From contig NZ_JAFBCX010000003.1 of NCBI RefSeq assembly GCF_016907955.1, forward strand, positions 434,001-498,000: a DNA stretch of 64,000 nt, given 5' to 3'. How positions within the stretch are numbered: position 1 is the stretch's first letter; each line of letters begins with the position of its first letter. The notes under the pieces were generated by a model, which had not been told where the DNA came from, searched no databases, and was given only the letters and a program-made list of their open reading frames with translations. Positions 47,494 through 55,883 of this stretch are shown one piece after another. The position numbers were made by a program, and so were the translations under genes. This DNA is from Lentzea nigeriaca. Its GTDB lineage: Bacteria > Actinomycetota > Actinomycetes > Mycobacteriales > Pseudonocardiaceae.

Positions 47494-47691
47494 CATCGCC
47501 GCTTCGCGACGATTGCGATTGGCGCTTGACTTCGGGGCCCTTGCGAGGCGCTGGTCGGCCTCAAAAAGCCGGGCATGTAAAGCGCCCGGCCGATCCGAAC
47601 ACGGTAGCACCTCGCACCCAAAGTCAAGCACCAATCGCGGTGCGTACGTGGTTGAGTTTGTGCGGTCGGGTTCCGGAAATTACCGCTTCCC
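47494..47691. repeat. Left long inverted repeat
   Basis: Starts CATCGCCGCTTCGCGACG and ends ACCGCTTCCC. It is the inverse of 49217-49412. Contains the 124-bp palindromic core 47515-47638. Confidence 0.85.
47515..47638. repeat. MITE-like 124-bp core, left copy
   Basis: Bounded by the 18-bp terminal inverted repeats GCGATTGGCGCTTGACTT (47515-47532) and AAGTCAAGCACCAATCGC (47621-47638), with one mismatch. The interior contains a GCCGGGC...GCCCGGC hairpin with an A/T run on one side. The size and ends are like those of a non-autonomous miniature element. Confidence 0.6.
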
Positions 47692-47813
47692 GGTTTTGCA
47701 TTGCCCTGTCCGGCTCGCTCCGCTTCGCCACGCCAGTCTGGAGCTGGCGATTCACTCGATGGTGTTCATTTTCGACCCCGATATTCACGTGATCTTGCGG
47801 TAAATTAGAACAC

Positions 47814-49025
47814 GTGAGCGACCCCAGCCTTCCCCTCCTCTCCACCGGCGAGCTGCTGCGCGGCATCGTCGACGAGGTGACGGAATCCCGGGCCCGCGAT
47901 TATGCGATCATGCAGAAAATCGCCGAGTTGAACCGGCGCGGCGCCGCCACCGAACTCGGCTACAAAAACCTTCCGCTCGTGCTGCGCGACGCGGTCCGCT
48001 GGGACAAGAACACCGCCACACGGTGGGTCGAACAGGCCGCGAAGCTGAGCGGTGAGATCACCCCGACCGGCAGCGAGATCACCGCCCGGCTCCCGATCAC
48101 CGCCACGGCCGCCGCCGAGGGCGCCCTGTCGATCGACCACGTCGCGGTGGTCGCCGAGGCGATGCAGACCCTGCCCGCCGACCGTGAGGCGCAACTGGTG
48201 GACTACGCCCGCCAGTTCGAGCCCACCCTGGTCCGTGCCCTGGGCAAGAAGCTGATCTACGGGTTGTTCCAGAACGACCCCGAACCCACAGACCCCCAGC
48301 CCGAGCCCGCCTGCTCCCGTAACCGGCTCACACTGCGCCAGACCAAGGACGGGGTGGTGAAGTACTCGGGGACGATGGACCCGGTGACCGGCGCGACGTT
48401 GATGGCGGCGCTGGGCCCGCTGGCCAAACCCCGCCCCGCCACCGCCGAAGGCCCCGACCCGCGCACGCTGGACGAGCGGCAGGGCGACGCCCTGGCCGAG
48501 CTGCTCGATCTGGTGTTGCGCGCGGACGTGCTGCCCGAGCACGGCGGCGAAGCGGTCGCGCTGACGGTGACCGTGGACTACGACGACCTGGCCGAGCAGG
48601 CCGGGGCGGCGACGCTGGACAACGGCGTACACCTCCCCGCCGACCAGGTCCGCCAGCTCGCCTGCAGCGCCGGGATCCTCCCGATCGTGCTGGGCAGCCG
48701 CTCCCAGCCGCTCAATGTCGGCCGCCGGTCCCGCCTGTTCACCTCCGGCATCCGCCGCGCCCTGGTCGCCCGCGACCACGGCTGCGCGTTCCCGGGTTGT
48801 GGGCGTCCGCCGAAACACTGCGACGCCCACCACATCCAGCACTGGGCCGACGGCGGCGACACCTCCCTCGACAACGGCGTCCTGCTGTGCCGCCACCACC
48901 ACACCCTGATCCACCGCAGCGGCTGGGACGTCACCATCGAACACGGCATGCCGGTCTTCTACCCGCCCGCCTGGCTCGACCCCGAACGCAGACCCAGACA
49001 CAACCAGCTCCACACCGCCGCCTAA
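47814..49025 (+). CDS. DUF222 / HNH endonuclease, 13E12-repeat family
   Basis: This 403-residue protein starts at GTG 47814. The N-terminal two thirds are the DUF222 helical region (LLRGIVDEVTESRARDYAIMQKIAELNRRG..., TRWVEQAAKLSGEI). The C-terminal HNH nuclease has zinc-binding cysteines from residue 324 (CAFPGCGRPPKHCDAHHI), with the catalytic His in DAHHIQHW, then DNGVLLCRHHHTLIH. The family corresponds to the REP13E12 proteins of mycobacteria, which are multicopy and linked with mobile or prophage DNA. It is flanked by about 197-bp inverted repeats. A GAAC-N4-type half-site overlaps its start but is too degenerate to call a LexA box. Confidence 0.85.
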   Translation: MSDPSLPLLSTGELLRGIVDEVTESRARDYAIMQKIAELNRRGAATELGYKNLPLVLRDAVRWDKNTATRWVEQAAKLSGEITPTGSEITARLPITATAAAEGALSIDHVAVVAEAMQTLPADREAQLVDYARQFEPTLVRALGKKLIYGLFQNDPEPTDPQPEPACSRNRLTLRQTKDGVVKYSGTMDPVTGATLMAALGPLAKPRPATAEGPDPRTLDERQGDALAELLDLVLRADVLPEHGGEAVALTVTVDYDDLAEQAGAATLDNGVHLPADQVRQLACSAGILPIVLGSRSQPLNVGRRSRLFTSGIRRALVARDHGCAFPGCGRPPKHCDAHHIQHWADGGDTSLDNGVLLCRHHHTLIHRSGWDVTIEHGMPVFYPPAWLDPERRPRHNQLHTAA

Positions 49026-49216
49026 CCCCGACCACGAGAGACGCGAGCGGACCCCACCACCACCTCCACCGCCACGGCCGTGCAGCACCACCACGGCCGT
49101 GGCACAACCATGCCCAAAACGCGGGACGGCCAGCAGCGGCATCGGCAAAGACGAAGACAAGAACCGATCCCACTATGGCAATGCGAAGCGAGCCCGTACA
49201 CACCTAATGCCGCGAT
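49026..49216. other. Spacer between the HNH gene and the right inverted repeat
   Basis: 191 bases of proline- or histidine-like low-complexity GC-rich DNA (repeated CCACC and CACGG) without a supported reading frame. It may be the decayed 3' part of the element. Confidence 0.4.
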
Positions 49217-49412
49217 GGGAAGCGGTAATTTCCGGAACCCGACCGCCTAACGCAACCACGCACGCTCGCGATTGGCGCTTGACTTTGGGTGCGAGGTGCT
49301 ACCCTGTTCGGATCGGCCGGGCGCTTTACCTGCCCGGCTTTTAGAGGCCGACCAGCGCCTCGCAAGGGCCCCGAAGTCAAGCGCCAATCGCAATCGTCGC
49401 GAAGCGGCGATG
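49217..49412. repeat. Right long inverted repeat
   Basis: Inverse copy of 47494-47691, starting GGGAAGCGGTAATTTCC. Contains the second 124-bp core and ends 35 bp before the cyp125 stop. Confidence 0.85.
49268..49391. repeat. MITE-like 124-bp core, right copy
   Basis: The terminal repeats GCGATTGGCGCTTGACTT (49268-49285) and AAGTCAAGCGCCAATCGC (49374-49391) are perfect. Inside, GCCGGGC (49316-49322) and GCCCGGC (49332-49338) form a 7-bp hairpin followed by TTTT, a rho-independent terminator signature. A TTGACT and a TACCCT lie upstream with 15-bp spacing, promoter-like but short. A small transcript of about 40 nt is conceivable. Confidence 0.6.
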
Positions 49413-49447
49413 AAATGACCCGGCTCGTCAACGGCCCACGCAACCGC

Positions 49448-50674
49448 CTACGAATACTGCACCTGAAAGTCCTTGATCCCGTTCAACCACCCGGACCGCA
49501 ACCGCCGAGGCTCAGCCACCTGCCGAATCCCAGGCATGTGGTCAGCAATGGCGTTGAAGATCAGATCAATCTCCAACCGAGCCAAGTTGGCCCCGATGCA
49601 GAAGTGCGCCCCACTCCCGCCGAACCCGAGATGCGGGTTGGGATCCCGAGTGATGTCGAACCGCCCAGGCTCCTCGAACACTTCCTCGTCGAAGTTCGCA
49701 GACGAGTAGAACAGCCCGACCCGCTGCCCCTTCTTGATCTCCACCCCGCTCAACTCGGTGTCCTGTGTGGCCGTCCGCTGAAACACCACGACAGGCGTGG
49801 CGAACCGGACGATCTCATCAGCAGCGGTAGCCGGTCGCTCGGCCTTGAACAGCTCCCACTGCTCAGGATGATCGAAGAACGCCTTCATCCCGTGGGTGAT
49901 CGCGTTACGAGTGGTCTCGTTCCCCGCGACGGCCAGCAGCAGCACGAAGAACCCGAACTCCTCGGACGCCAGGCCGGCACCGTCCACATCGGCCTGTACC
50001 AGCTTCGTGACGATGTCCGCGCGCGGGCACGCGCGCCGGTCCTCGGCCATCGTCCACGAGTAGCCGAGGAGTTCGGTGGCCGCGGCCATCGGGTCGCCCT
50101 CGAACTCGGGGTCGTCGTAGGAGATCATCTGGTTCGACCAGTCGAAGATCTTGCGACGGTCTTCCTGCGGGATGCCGATGAGTTCCGCGATCGCCTGCAG
50201 CGGGAGTTCGCAGGCCACGTCCGTCACGAAGTCGCCCTGGCCCTTGGCGACGGCCTCGGCGACGATCTTCTCGGCTCGCGCGCTCAGGGCGTCGCGCAGG
50301 GCGTTGATCGACTTCGGAGTGAAGCCGCGGGAGATGATGCCGCGTTGCTTGGTGTGGAACGGTGGGTCCATGTTGAGCAGGAGGAGGCGCTGCATCTCGA
50401 TGCGGTCGCGGGTCATGCCTTCGGCGAAGCGGATGATCGCCGTGTTCTCCCAGCTCGAGTAGATGTCGCTGCGGCGGGAGACCTCCTTGACGTCGGCGTG
50501 TTTGGTCACCACCCAGAAGCCGTCGTCCTCGAAGCCGCCCTGGCCGGTCGGGTGGGAGTTCCACCAGATCGGTGCGGTCTGGCGCAGTTCGGCGAACTCC
50601 TCCAGGGGTAAGCGTTTCGCGTACATGTCGGGGTCGGTGAAGTCGAAGCCCTCAGGGATGCGCGGCTTGCCCAC
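49448..50674 (-). CDS. cyp125: Cytochrome P450 CYP125, steroid C26 monooxygenase
   Basis: This 408-residue P450 has the I-helix motif LLLAVAGNETTRNAITHG, the heme loop LGFGGSGAHFCIGANLA with the axial Cys at about 359, and the ExxR-containing region before VVVFQRTATQDTELSG. The opening PRIPEGFDFTDPDMYAKRLP and the active-site blocks match CYP125A1 (Rv3545c), which oxidises cholesterol/cholestenone at C26 to start side-chain degradation. GTG 50674 is chosen because AAGGAGGT precedes it by 7 bases; upstream ATG 50767 would run through a KstR box. It is divergent from fadA5, as in M. tuberculosis. A ferredoxin partner is encoded at 31.4 kb. Confidence 0.88.
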   Translation of the reverse strand: MGKPRIPEGFDFTDPDMYAKRLPLEEFAELRQTAPIWWNSHPTGQGGFEDDGFWVVTKHADVKEVSRRSDIYSSWENTAIIRFAEGMTRDRIEMQRLLLLNMDPPFHTKQRGIISRGFTPKSINALRDALSARAEKIVAEAVAKGQGDFVTDVACELPLQAIAELIGIPQEDRRKIFDWSNQMISYDDPEFEGDPMAAATELLGYSWTMAEDRRACPRADIVTKLVQADVDGAGLASEEFGFFVLLLAVAGNETTRNAITHGMKAFFDHPEQWELFKAERPATAADEIVRFATPVVVFQRTATQDTELSGVEIKKGQRVGLFYSSANFDEEVFEEPGRFDITRDPNPHLGFGGSGAHFCIGANLARLEIDLIFNAIADHMPGIRQVAEPRRLRSGWLNGIKDFQVQYS

Positions 50675-50691
50675 GGAGGCCACCTCCTTGA

Positions 50692-50705
50692 TGTAACACG
50701 TTCTA
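50692..50705. promoter_or_regulatory. KstR box upstream of cyp125
   Basis: TGTAACACGTTCTA is an exact match to TnnAACnnGTTnnA, 17 bp before the cyp125 GTG and overlapping the likely promoter. Confidence 0.85.
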
Positions 50706-50767
50706 CCTGATTCAAACACGGTTGCGCCTTGTGTTGAAGCCCCCAGGCAGCCAATCTGGTCATGCAC

Positions 50768-50781
50768 AGGAACGTGTTCTA
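50768..50781. promoter_or_regulatory. KstR box upstream of fadA5
   Basis: AGGAACGTGTTCTA matches TnnAACnnGTTnnA except the first base. It lies 17 bp before the fadA5 GTG, just upstream of the AGGAGG ribosome site. Confidence 0.75.
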
Positions 50782-50789
50782 GTTTCTAG

Positions 50790-51926
<1,137 letters not shown>

Positions 51927-51953
51927 AGACTGGGCCGGTGTGTTGCTCAAGCT

Positions 51954-52817
51954 TCAGGCGCCGTAAACAGGGACCGGGTGGTCGGCGGCGACCAACTTGC
52001 GGACCACCTCGCCCAGCTCGTCCGGCGACCACCGTGCCCCCTTGTCGATCTCCGGCCCGCGCTGCCAGCCGTGGGCCACGCAGATCCGGCCGCCGTCGAC
52101 CTCGAACATCCGCCCGGTCACGTCCGCGGCCTCCGCGCTGCCCAGCCACACCACGAGCGGCGACACGTTCTCCGGCGCCATCGCGTCGAACCCGTCGTCC
52201 GGTGCCGCCATCGTCGAGGCGAACATCTGCTCGGTCATCCGCGTCCGCGCCGCCGGCGCGATCGCGTTCACCGTCACGCCGTACCGCGCCAGTTCGGCCG
52301 CCGCCACCAGGGTCATCGCCGCGATTCCCGCCTTGGCCGCGGAGTAGTTCGCCTGGCCGACGCTCCCGAACAGGCCGGCGCCGGACGACGTGTTGATCAC
52401 CCGGCCCGACACCGCGCCACCCGCCTTGTGCACGCCGCGCCAGTACGCGGCGGCGTGGTGCAGTGGTGCGAAGTGGCCCTTGAGGTGCACGCGCACGACC
52501 TCGTCCCACTCGTCCTCGCCGCAGCTCACGATCATCCGGTCGCGCACGATCCCGGCGTTGTTGACCAGGACGTCCAGCCCGCCGAACGTCTCCACGGCGG
52601 CCGACACCACCCGCGCGGCACCGGTCCACGTTCCCACGTCGTCCGTGTTCACCACAGCACGCGGCCCGATCAACGCGGCCACCTCCGAAGCAGGCTCCGC
52701 TGACAGGTCGTTCACCACGACCCGAGCCCCGGCCGCGGCGAACGCCAGAGCGTGCGCGCGCCCGATGCCGCGACCGGCACCGGTGACGATGACGACGCGG
52801 TCCTCGCACAACCTCAT
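51954..52817 (-). CDS. Short-chain dehydrogenase (Rv3548c-like)
   Basis: This 287-residue SDR has the cofactor loop TGAGRGIGRAHALAFAAAGARVVVND, NNAGIVRDRMIVSCGEDEWDEVV and the Tyr/Lys pair in QANYSAAKAGIAAMT. The ending MFEVDGGRICVAHGWQRGP...GEVVRKLVAADHPVPVYGA is distinctive of the Rv3548c group, whose members probably oxidise a hydroxyacyl-CoA of ring C/D or side-chain catabolism. ATG 52817 overlaps the stop of the second SDR gene, so both are one operon read from the KstR2 box at 53605. The convergent fadA5 stop is 27 bp away. Confidence 0.8.
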   Translation of the reverse strand: MRLCEDRVVIVTGAGRGIGRAHALAFAAAGARVVVNDLSAEPASEVAALIGPRAVVNTDDVGTWTGAARVVSAAVETFGGLDVLVNNAGIVRDRMIVSCGEDEWDEVVRVHLKGHFAPLHHAAAYWRGVHKAGGAVSGRVINTSSGAGLFGSVGQANYSAAKAGIAAMTLVAAAELARYGVTVNAIAPAARTRMTEQMFASTMAAPDDGFDAMAPENVSPLVVWLGSAEAADVTGRMFEVDGGRICVAHGWQRGPEIDKGARWSPDELGEVVRKLVAADHPVPVYGA

Positions 52818-53563
52818 GAAGAACTCCCGTTCGTGTTGGCGGCGGCCAGGAACGCGGGCACCTCTCCCCCGCCGTGCACGACCAAGGTCGCACCGGTGAC
52901 GTAGGAAGCCAGCGGAGAGGCGAGGAAGACCGCGCACGCGCCGATCTCGTCGGGCGACGCGAGCCGGCCGAGCGGCACGGTGCGCGACACGGCTTCGATC
53001 CCGGCCTCGTCGCCGTAGTGCAGGTGGGACTGCTCGGTGCGCACCATGCCGACGGCCAGGGCGTTGACCCGCACGCGCGGCGCCCACTCGACAGCCAAAG
53101 ACGAAGTAAGGCTGTCCAGCCCGGCCTTCGCGGCGCCGTACGCAGCGGTGCCCGGTGACGGGCGGCGCCCGGAGACGCTGCTGACCATCACGATCGAGCC
53201 ACTGGACATCACCGAGTACGCGGCCTGCGACACCAGCAGTGGCGCCAGCAGGTTCAGCTCCACGATCTTCTGGTGGAACCGCGGCGAGGCCTGGTCCGCC
53301 AACGCGAACGGCGCCCCGCCGGCGTTGTTCACCAGCACGTCCAGCCGCCCGAACCGCGAGACGATCCCGGAGATCAGCTCCGAAACCTGCGAAACGTCCC
53401 GGACGTCGCACTGCACGAACGACGCACCGGGCACGGAAGCGGGACGCCGCGCACAGGTCACGACCGTCGCACCAGCCGACAGGAACGCGCGGGTGATCCC
53501 GAGTCCGACACCCCGCACGCCGCCCGTCACGAGGACGACGCTTCCGTCGAGGGAGAGTTCCAC
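52814..53563 (-). CDS. Short-chain dehydrogenase (Rv3549c-like)
   Basis: This 249-residue SDR starts at GTG 53563. The sequence VVLVTGGVRGVGLGITRAFLSAGATVVTCARR, with NNAGGAPFALADQASPRFHQKIVELNLLAPLLVSQAAY, is typical of Rv3549c-type proteins. The catalytic Ser and Tyr/Lys are in VSSVSGRRPSPGTAAYGAAKAGL. It is adjacent to echA20 in divergent orientation, exactly as in the KstR2 regulon of mycobacteria. A role in the oxidation of an alcohol on the HIP-derived CoA ester is likely, but the substrate is not established. Confidence 0.8.
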   Translation of the reverse strand: MELSLDGSVVLVTGGVRGVGLGITRAFLSAGATVVTCARRPASVPGASFVQCDVRDVSQVSELISGIVSRFGRLDVLVNNAGGAPFALADQASPRFHQKIVELNLLAPLLVSQAAYSVMSSGSIVMVSSVSGRRPSPGTAAYGAAKAGLDSLTSSLAVEWAPRVRVNALAVGMVRTEQSHLHYGDEAGIEAVSRTVPLGRLASPDEIGACAVFLASPLASYVTGATLVVHGGGEVPAFLAAANTNGSSS

Positions 53564-53604
53564 TCCGCACCTACCCCGGTCGCTCCGGCGCTGCTAAATT
53601 ACCA

Positions 53605-53618
53605 AGCAATCGCTTGGT
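53605..53618. promoter_or_regulatory. KstR2-type box between the SDR operon and echA20-ipdABC
   Basis: AGCAATCGCTTGGT fits the KstR2 consensus AnCAAGnnCTTGnT with one mismatch (CAAT for CAAG). It is part of a larger perfect palindrome, ACCAAGC-AATC-GCTTGGT (53601-53618). It lies in the 70-bp divergent gap, 15 bp before the echA20 start. Confidence 0.7.
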
Positions 53619-53633
53619 TCGGAAGGCGGCGCC

Positions 53634-54401
53634 GTGGGAATCTCCAGCAGCCACACCGAAAACGGCATCATCGAGGTGACGGTCGACTTCCCTCCTGTCA
53701 ACGCCATCCCCGCGCGCGGCTGGTTCGAGCTGGCCGAGACGATCACCTACGCGGGCAGGGATCCGGAGGCACGGGTCGTGATCCTCAGGGCCGAGGGCAG
53801 GGGGTTCTGCGCGGGTGTCGACATCAAGGAACTCCAGCGCACGCCCGGTTACGACGCCCTGATCGCCGCGAACAGGGGCTGCGCCAAGGCTTTCGCGGCC
53901 GTGTACGACTGCGAGGTGCCGGTCGTCGCCGCGGTCAACGGGTTCTGCCTCGGCGGCGGCATCGGGCTGGTCGGCAACGCGGACATCATCGTCGCGTCCG
54001 ACGACGCCACGTTCGGCCTCCCCGAGGTCGACCGGGGCGCTCTCGGCGCCGCGACGCACCTGGCCAGGCTCGTGCCGCAGCACCTGATGCGGACGCTGTA
54101 CTACACGGCCCGCAACGTCAGCGCGCGGACGCTGCTGCACCACGGCAGCGTCTACGAGGTCGTGCCGCGCGAGCAGCTCGACGAGGCGGCCCGCGAGGTC
54201 GCCAAGGAGATCGCCAAGAAGGACCCGACGGTGATCCGCGCGGCCAAGGAGGCGATCAACGGCATCGACCCGCAGCGCGTGCACACGAGCTACCGCTACG
54301 AGCAGGGCTTCACCTTCGAGCTGAACCTCACCGGCGTGTCGGATCACGCCCGGCAGGCCTTCCTGGACGGAAACCATGCGCGACAAGCGAATGACAGCTG
54401 A
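53634..54401 (+). CDS. echA20: Ring-opening crotonase EchA20
   Basis: This 255-residue crotonase starts at GTG 53634. The oxyanion loop is LRAEGRGFCAGVDIKELQ, and the acid/base Glu is in FGLPEVDRGALGAATHLARLV. The first canonical Glu position is Gly (GGGIGLVGN), as expected for a hydrolytic or retro-Claisen member rather than a hydratase. It corresponds to EchA20 (Rv3550), which opens ring D of the HIP-derived CoA ester. The 3' end overlaps ipdA by 26 bp, so echA20-ipdA-ipdB-ipdC form a tightly coupled operon. Confidence 0.85.
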   Translation: MGISSSHTENGIIEVTVDFPPVNAIPARGWFELAETITYAGRDPEARVVILRAEGRGFCAGVDIKELQRTPGYDALIAANRGCAKAFAAVYDCEVPVVAAVNGFCLGGGIGLVGNADIIVASDDATFGLPEVDRGALGAATHLARLVPQHLMRTLYYTARNVSARTLLHHGSVYEVVPREQLDEAAREVAKEIAKKDPTVIRAAKEAINGIDPQRVHTSYRYEQGFTFELNLTGVSDHARQAFLDGNHARQANDS

Positions 54402-55173
54402 CGAGGCCGTTGCCGGAATCAAGGACGGCATGACCGTCGGCATCGGCGGCTGGGGCTCGCGGCGCAAGCCGATGGCCCTGGTCCAGGCGATTCTCCGGAC
54501 GGATCTCAAAGACCTCGAAGTGGTCACCTACGGCGGCCCCGACGTCGGACTGCTGTGCGCGGCGGGCAAGGTCCGCCGGTTGGTCTACGGGTTCGTCTCG
54601 CTCGACACCATCCCGTACGACCCGTGGTTCAAACGGGTCCGCGAGGCCGGTGGGATCGAGGTGCTGGAGCTGGACGAGGGCATGTTCCAGGCGGGGCTCA
54701 GGGCTGCCGGGCACCGGTTGCCGTTCCTGCCGATCAGGGCGGGCCTGGGCTCGGACGTGCTCAAGTACGCGCCCGGGATCAAGACCGTCCGTTCGCCCTA
54801 TGACGACGGCGAAGAGCTGGTCGCGATGCCCGCGCTGAAGCTCGATGTCGCACTGGTGCACCTCAACCGCGCGGACCGGCACGGCAACGCCCAGTACCTC
54901 GGGCCCGACCCGTACTTCGACGACCTCTTCTGCCTCGCCGCGGACCGGCGTTACGTCTCGTGCGAGCGGATCGTGGAGACGTTCGACGGGCCGCCGCAGA
55001 CGTTGCTGCTCAACCGGATGATGGTCGACGGCGTCGTGGAAGCACCAGGTGGCGCGGGGTTCACGAGCTGCGTCCCCGACTACCCCCGCGACGAGAAGCT
55101 CCAGCGCGAGTACGCCGAAGCCGCCGCCGACCTGGAGAAATGGCCGGACTTCTACGAGAGGTTGCTGGGATGA
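54376..55173 (+). CDS. ipdA: CoA-transferase-fold hydrolase IpdA, alpha subunit
   Basis: The protein has 265 residues and starts at ATG 54376, inside the end of echA20. The class I CoA-transferase alpha fold is seen in DGMTVGIGGWGSRRKPMALVQAIL, GGPDVGLLCAAGKVRRLVYGFVS and the ELDEGMFQAGLRAAG acidic segment. It matches IpdA (Rv3551). With IpdB it hydrolytically opens ring C of the COCHEA-CoA intermediate in steroid degradation, a lyase-type use of the CoA-transferase fold. The stop overlaps the ipdB start (ATGA). Confidence 0.87.
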   Translation: MRDKRMTADEAVAGIKDGMTVGIGGWGSRRKPMALVQAILRTDLKDLEVVTYGGPDVGLLCAAGKVRRLVYGFVSLDTIPYDPWFKRVREAGGIEVLELDEGMFQAGLRAAGHRLPFLPIRAGLGSDVLKYAPGIKTVRSPYDDGEELVAMPALKLDVALVHLNRADRHGNAQYLGPDPYFDDLFCLAADRRYVSCERIVETFDGPPQTLLLNRMMVDGVVEAPGGAGFTSCVPDYPRDEKLQREYAEAAADLEKWPDFYERLLG

Positions 55174-55883
55174 GCGACATCACCAGGGCCGAGATCTGCG
55201 TCACGGCCTGCGCGGACCTGTTCCTGGGCGCCGGTGAGACGCTCGCCAGCCCGATGGGGCTCATCCCGTCCCTCGGCGCGAAACTCGCCCGCCTCACCAC
55301 AGAGCCCGACCTGCTGCTGAGCGACGGCGAGGCCTTCCTGCTCACTCCGGGGTCCACTGTGGAGGGATGGCTGCCGTACCGGAAGGTGTTCGACGTCGTC
55401 GCGCACGGCCGCCGGCACGTCGTGATGGGCGCGAACCAGGTCGACAGGTTCGGCAACCAGAACATCTCCGCGATCGGCGACCACGCGAGGCCAACCCGCC
55501 AGCTGCTCGGCTTCCGCGGAGCGCCCGGCAACACGATCAACCACCGCACCAGCTACTGGGTGCCGCGGCACAGCCCACGCGTGCTGGTCGAGGCCGTCGA
55601 CGTGGTCTCCGGCGTCGGCTACGACCACGCCGTGGGCCCGTTCCACGACGTCCATCGCGTCGTCACGAACCTGGCCGTGCTCGGCTTCGACACCCCCGAC
55701 CACTCGATGCGCATCCTCTCGGTGCATCCCGGTGTCTCGATCGACGAGGTCCAGAAGCAGACGTCGTTCCCGCTCGTGGCCGACGACGTCGCCGAAACCC
55801 GGCTGCCCACCGACGAGGAGCTCGACCTGATCCGCACCGTGCTCGACCCGGACGGCAAGCGCGACAAGGAAGTCCCGGCATGA
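55170..55883 (+). CDS. ipdB: CoA-transferase-fold hydrolase IpdB, beta subunit
   Basis: This 237-residue beta subunit is coupled to ipdA. Blocks SDITRAEICVTACADLFLGAG, ASPMGLIPSLGAKLARLTTEPDLLLSDGEAFLL and VVMGANQVDRFGNQNISAIG match IpdB (Rv3552). It forms the IpdAB heterodimer that opens the last steroid ring (ring C). Its stop overlaps the ipdC ATG. The gene order and coupling equal those in mycobacteria and rhodococci. Confidence 0.87.
   Translation: MSDITRAEICVTACADLFLGAGETLASPMGLIPSLGAKLARLTTEPDLLLSDGEAFLLTPGSTVEGWLPYRKVFDVVAHGRRHVVMGANQVDRFGNQNISAIGDHARPTRQLLGFRGAPGNTINHRTSYWVPRHSPRVLVEAVDVVSGVGYDHAVGPFHDVHRVVTNLAVLGFDTPDHSMRILSVHPGVSIDEVQKQTSFPLVADDVAETRLPTDEELDLIRTVLDPDGKRDKEVPA

Larger units (their letters stand above)
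47494..49412. mobile_element. Putative 13E12-like element bounded by about 197-bp inverted repeats
   Basis: The left arm (47494-47691) and the reverse complement of the right arm (49217-49412) are nearly identical, with about ten differences over 196-198 bp. They enclose one gene, the DUF222-HNH nuclease, and small non-coding spacers. The unit sits between two convergent steroid genes (the NTF2-like gene and cyp125), splitting a cluster that is otherwise tightly packed. There is no transposase; the HNH protein is the only candidate mobility factor. Clear target-site duplications are not visible, so the exact ends and mechanism are uncertain. Confidence 0.6.

Noticed and set aside
47806..47819. 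KstR- or LexA-like sequence TAGAACACGTGAGC at the start of the DUF222-HNH gene
   Set aside because: The second half-site is GTG rather than GTT/GTTC and it overlaps the start codon itself. It fits neither KstR nor the SOS box well enough.
53161..53570. Long leftward frame joining the two SDR genes into one 538-residue protein
   Set aside because: The N-terminal half is an out-of-frame read of the Rv3549c-like gene. The Rv3548c-like protein starts at 52817 with its own coupled ATG.
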